Shown here: positions 63,316 through 64,000 of the stretch, piece by piece | Position numbering within the stretch: the stretch's first letter is position 1 | Layout: each line of letters starts with the position of its first letter | Assembly: GCF_042847215.1 (NCBI RefSeq) | Contig: NZ_AP031500.1 | Coordinates: 3,286,001 to 3,350,000, forward strand | Source: Gilvimarinus japonicus | GTDB taxonomy: Bacteria; Pseudomonadota; Gammaproteobacteria; Pseudomonadales; Cellvibrionaceae | Direction: 5' to 3' | DNA: 64,000 bases | The notes under the pieces: generated by a model | The model's input: only the letters and a program-made list of their open reading frames with translations | Told to the model about the DNA's origin: nothing | Database searches by the model: none | Program-made: the position numbers and the translations under genes

Positions 63316-64000
63316 TTAAAAGTGTCGGTAACCTGTTGTGTCGACGCTAAAGGGAGCGCCATCCAATTCGCAATGTACTCCGGCGCCACTGACAATACGG
63401 CCGATTACAGTGGCTTGAATACGGCCTTGAGCCTGCGCCATCGCAAGCTGTGGCATATTTTGCTCGGGCACGGTAAAAACGAGCTCGTAATCGTCACCGC
63501 CCGTTAAGGCCCATCGCTGCGCCTGCCCGACATCAAACTTTTGCAGCGTTAGACTTAAAGGCAGCTCGGCAATATCGATTTCGGCGGCAACATCGCTCGC
63601 CTCGCACAGGTGCCCAAGGTCGGCTAACAAGCCATCAGAAATATCTTGTGCGCTGCTGGCAATATCGCGCAACAAAACCCCTTCACTAATGCGTGGCTCG
63701 GGGCGGTAGTAGCGCGACTGCAGGTACGCGCGGTCTGTCTCGTCCAGCGCTGCTTCAGCAACATTTAGGCTGTCTTCGTCCAACGTCGCAAGTGCCGCCG
63801 CGCTATCGCCCAGGGTGTGGGTTACCAGCACAAAATCATCAAGGCCGGCACCGTCGCGCCGTAACGCTTTAACGGCTGGCACCTGCCCAAGCATTTGAAT
63901 ACTAATGCTCAATGGGCCGCTGGTGGTATCACCGCCAATTAAGCTGCACGCGTAGCCATCGGCACAGTCTTTAAGGCCGCGGCTAAAATCAGCAACCCAT
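63316..64000 (-). CDS. thiL: Thiamine-monophosphate kinase, 3' part
   Basis: The gene continues past the right edge; 228 C-terminal codons are present. The IGGDTTSGPLSISI segment is near the edge of the window, ISDGLLADLGH follows, and TGGDDYELVFTVP is near the C-terminal third, all typical of ThiL. Uses ATP to make thiamine diphosphate. Neighbour order thiL-pgpA is the usual one. Confidence 0.95.
   Translation of the reverse strand, partial: WVADFSRGLKDCADGYACSLIGGDTTSGPLSISIQMLGQVPAVKALRRDGAGLDDFVLVTHTLGDSAAALATLDEDSLNVAEAALDETDRAYLQSRYYRPEPRISEGVLLRDIASSAQDISDGLLADLGHLCEASDVAAEIDIAELPLSLTLQKFDVGQAQRWALTGGDDYELVFTVPEQNMPQLAMAQAQGRIQATVIGRIVSGAGVHCELDGAPFSVDTTGYRHF

Overview
The window looks like a chromosomal segment of a marine, polysaccharide-degrading gammaproteobacterium, probably of the Cellvibrionales type (Saccharophagus/Gilvimarinus/Marinimicrobium-like). 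This is inferred from a secreted multidomain chitinase, a lipoprotein GH10 xylanase, a sulfatase and a TonB-dependent receptor sitting next to the classic gammaproteobacterial block thiL-pgpA-ribA / dapB-carA-carB-greA / yhbY-ftsH-folP-glmM-tpiA-secG-tRNA-Leu. No insertion sequence, phage gene or CRISPR array was seen.

Layout. 1-4564: the tail of an ebo-type operon (eboD, eboE, eboF, eboC, preceded by the end of another gene). 4565-9724: a convergent chitinase / xylanase pair with a shared terminator; the chitinase has an upstream palindrome resembling the LacI-family NagR operator. 9934-17204: a PepSY membrane protein and TonB receptor (probably iron or siderophore uptake), a small SMR transporter, a TauE/SafE permease, an exported glutaminase and a DcaP-type porin. 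17362-36585: a large aryl polyene (APE) pigment cluster. About 19 tightly overlapping minus-strand genes follow the order of the apeC-R region of the E. coli/Xenorhabdus clusters, with two plus-strand genes (a dehydratase and an Sfp-type phosphopantetheinyl transferase) read divergently. Additions to the basic set are an aromatic amino acid ammonia-lyase-type enzyme, a flavin-dependent halogenase-like protein, a second tandem ketosynthase, and two copies of each dehydratase type. The product is predicted to be an aryl polyene started from an ammonia-lyase product and possibly halogenated, comparable to xanthomonadin or flexirubin.

36657-39589 holds a solute-binding-like protein and an exported sulfatase. 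40111-51769 is housekeeping: tRNA-Leu(GAG), secG, tpiA, glmM, folP, ftsH, then divergent yhbY, then convergent greA-carB-carA. 52024-60576 is an accessory block of about 9 kb lying between carA and dapB, genes that are usually adjacent. It encodes an esterase, a GMC oxidoreductase with a Tat-signal partner protein carrying a duplicated domain, an OafA/SGNH acyltransferase and a polytopic GT-C-like membrane protein. 60669-64000 is dapB, ribA, a retropepsin-like protein, pgpA and the 3' part of thiL.

The less-described parts are (1) the GMC dehydrogenase plus duplicated-domain Tat protein, under what looks like a 17-bp operator, inserted between dapB and carA; (2) the elaborated APE cluster with ammonia lyase, halogenase-like enzyme and duplicated dehydratases and ketosynthases; and (3) the presence of ebo and APE clusters only 13 kb apart. 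All functional statements rest on reading motifs and gene order by eye; no database search was run. ApeX correspondences are from memory of the published clusters.
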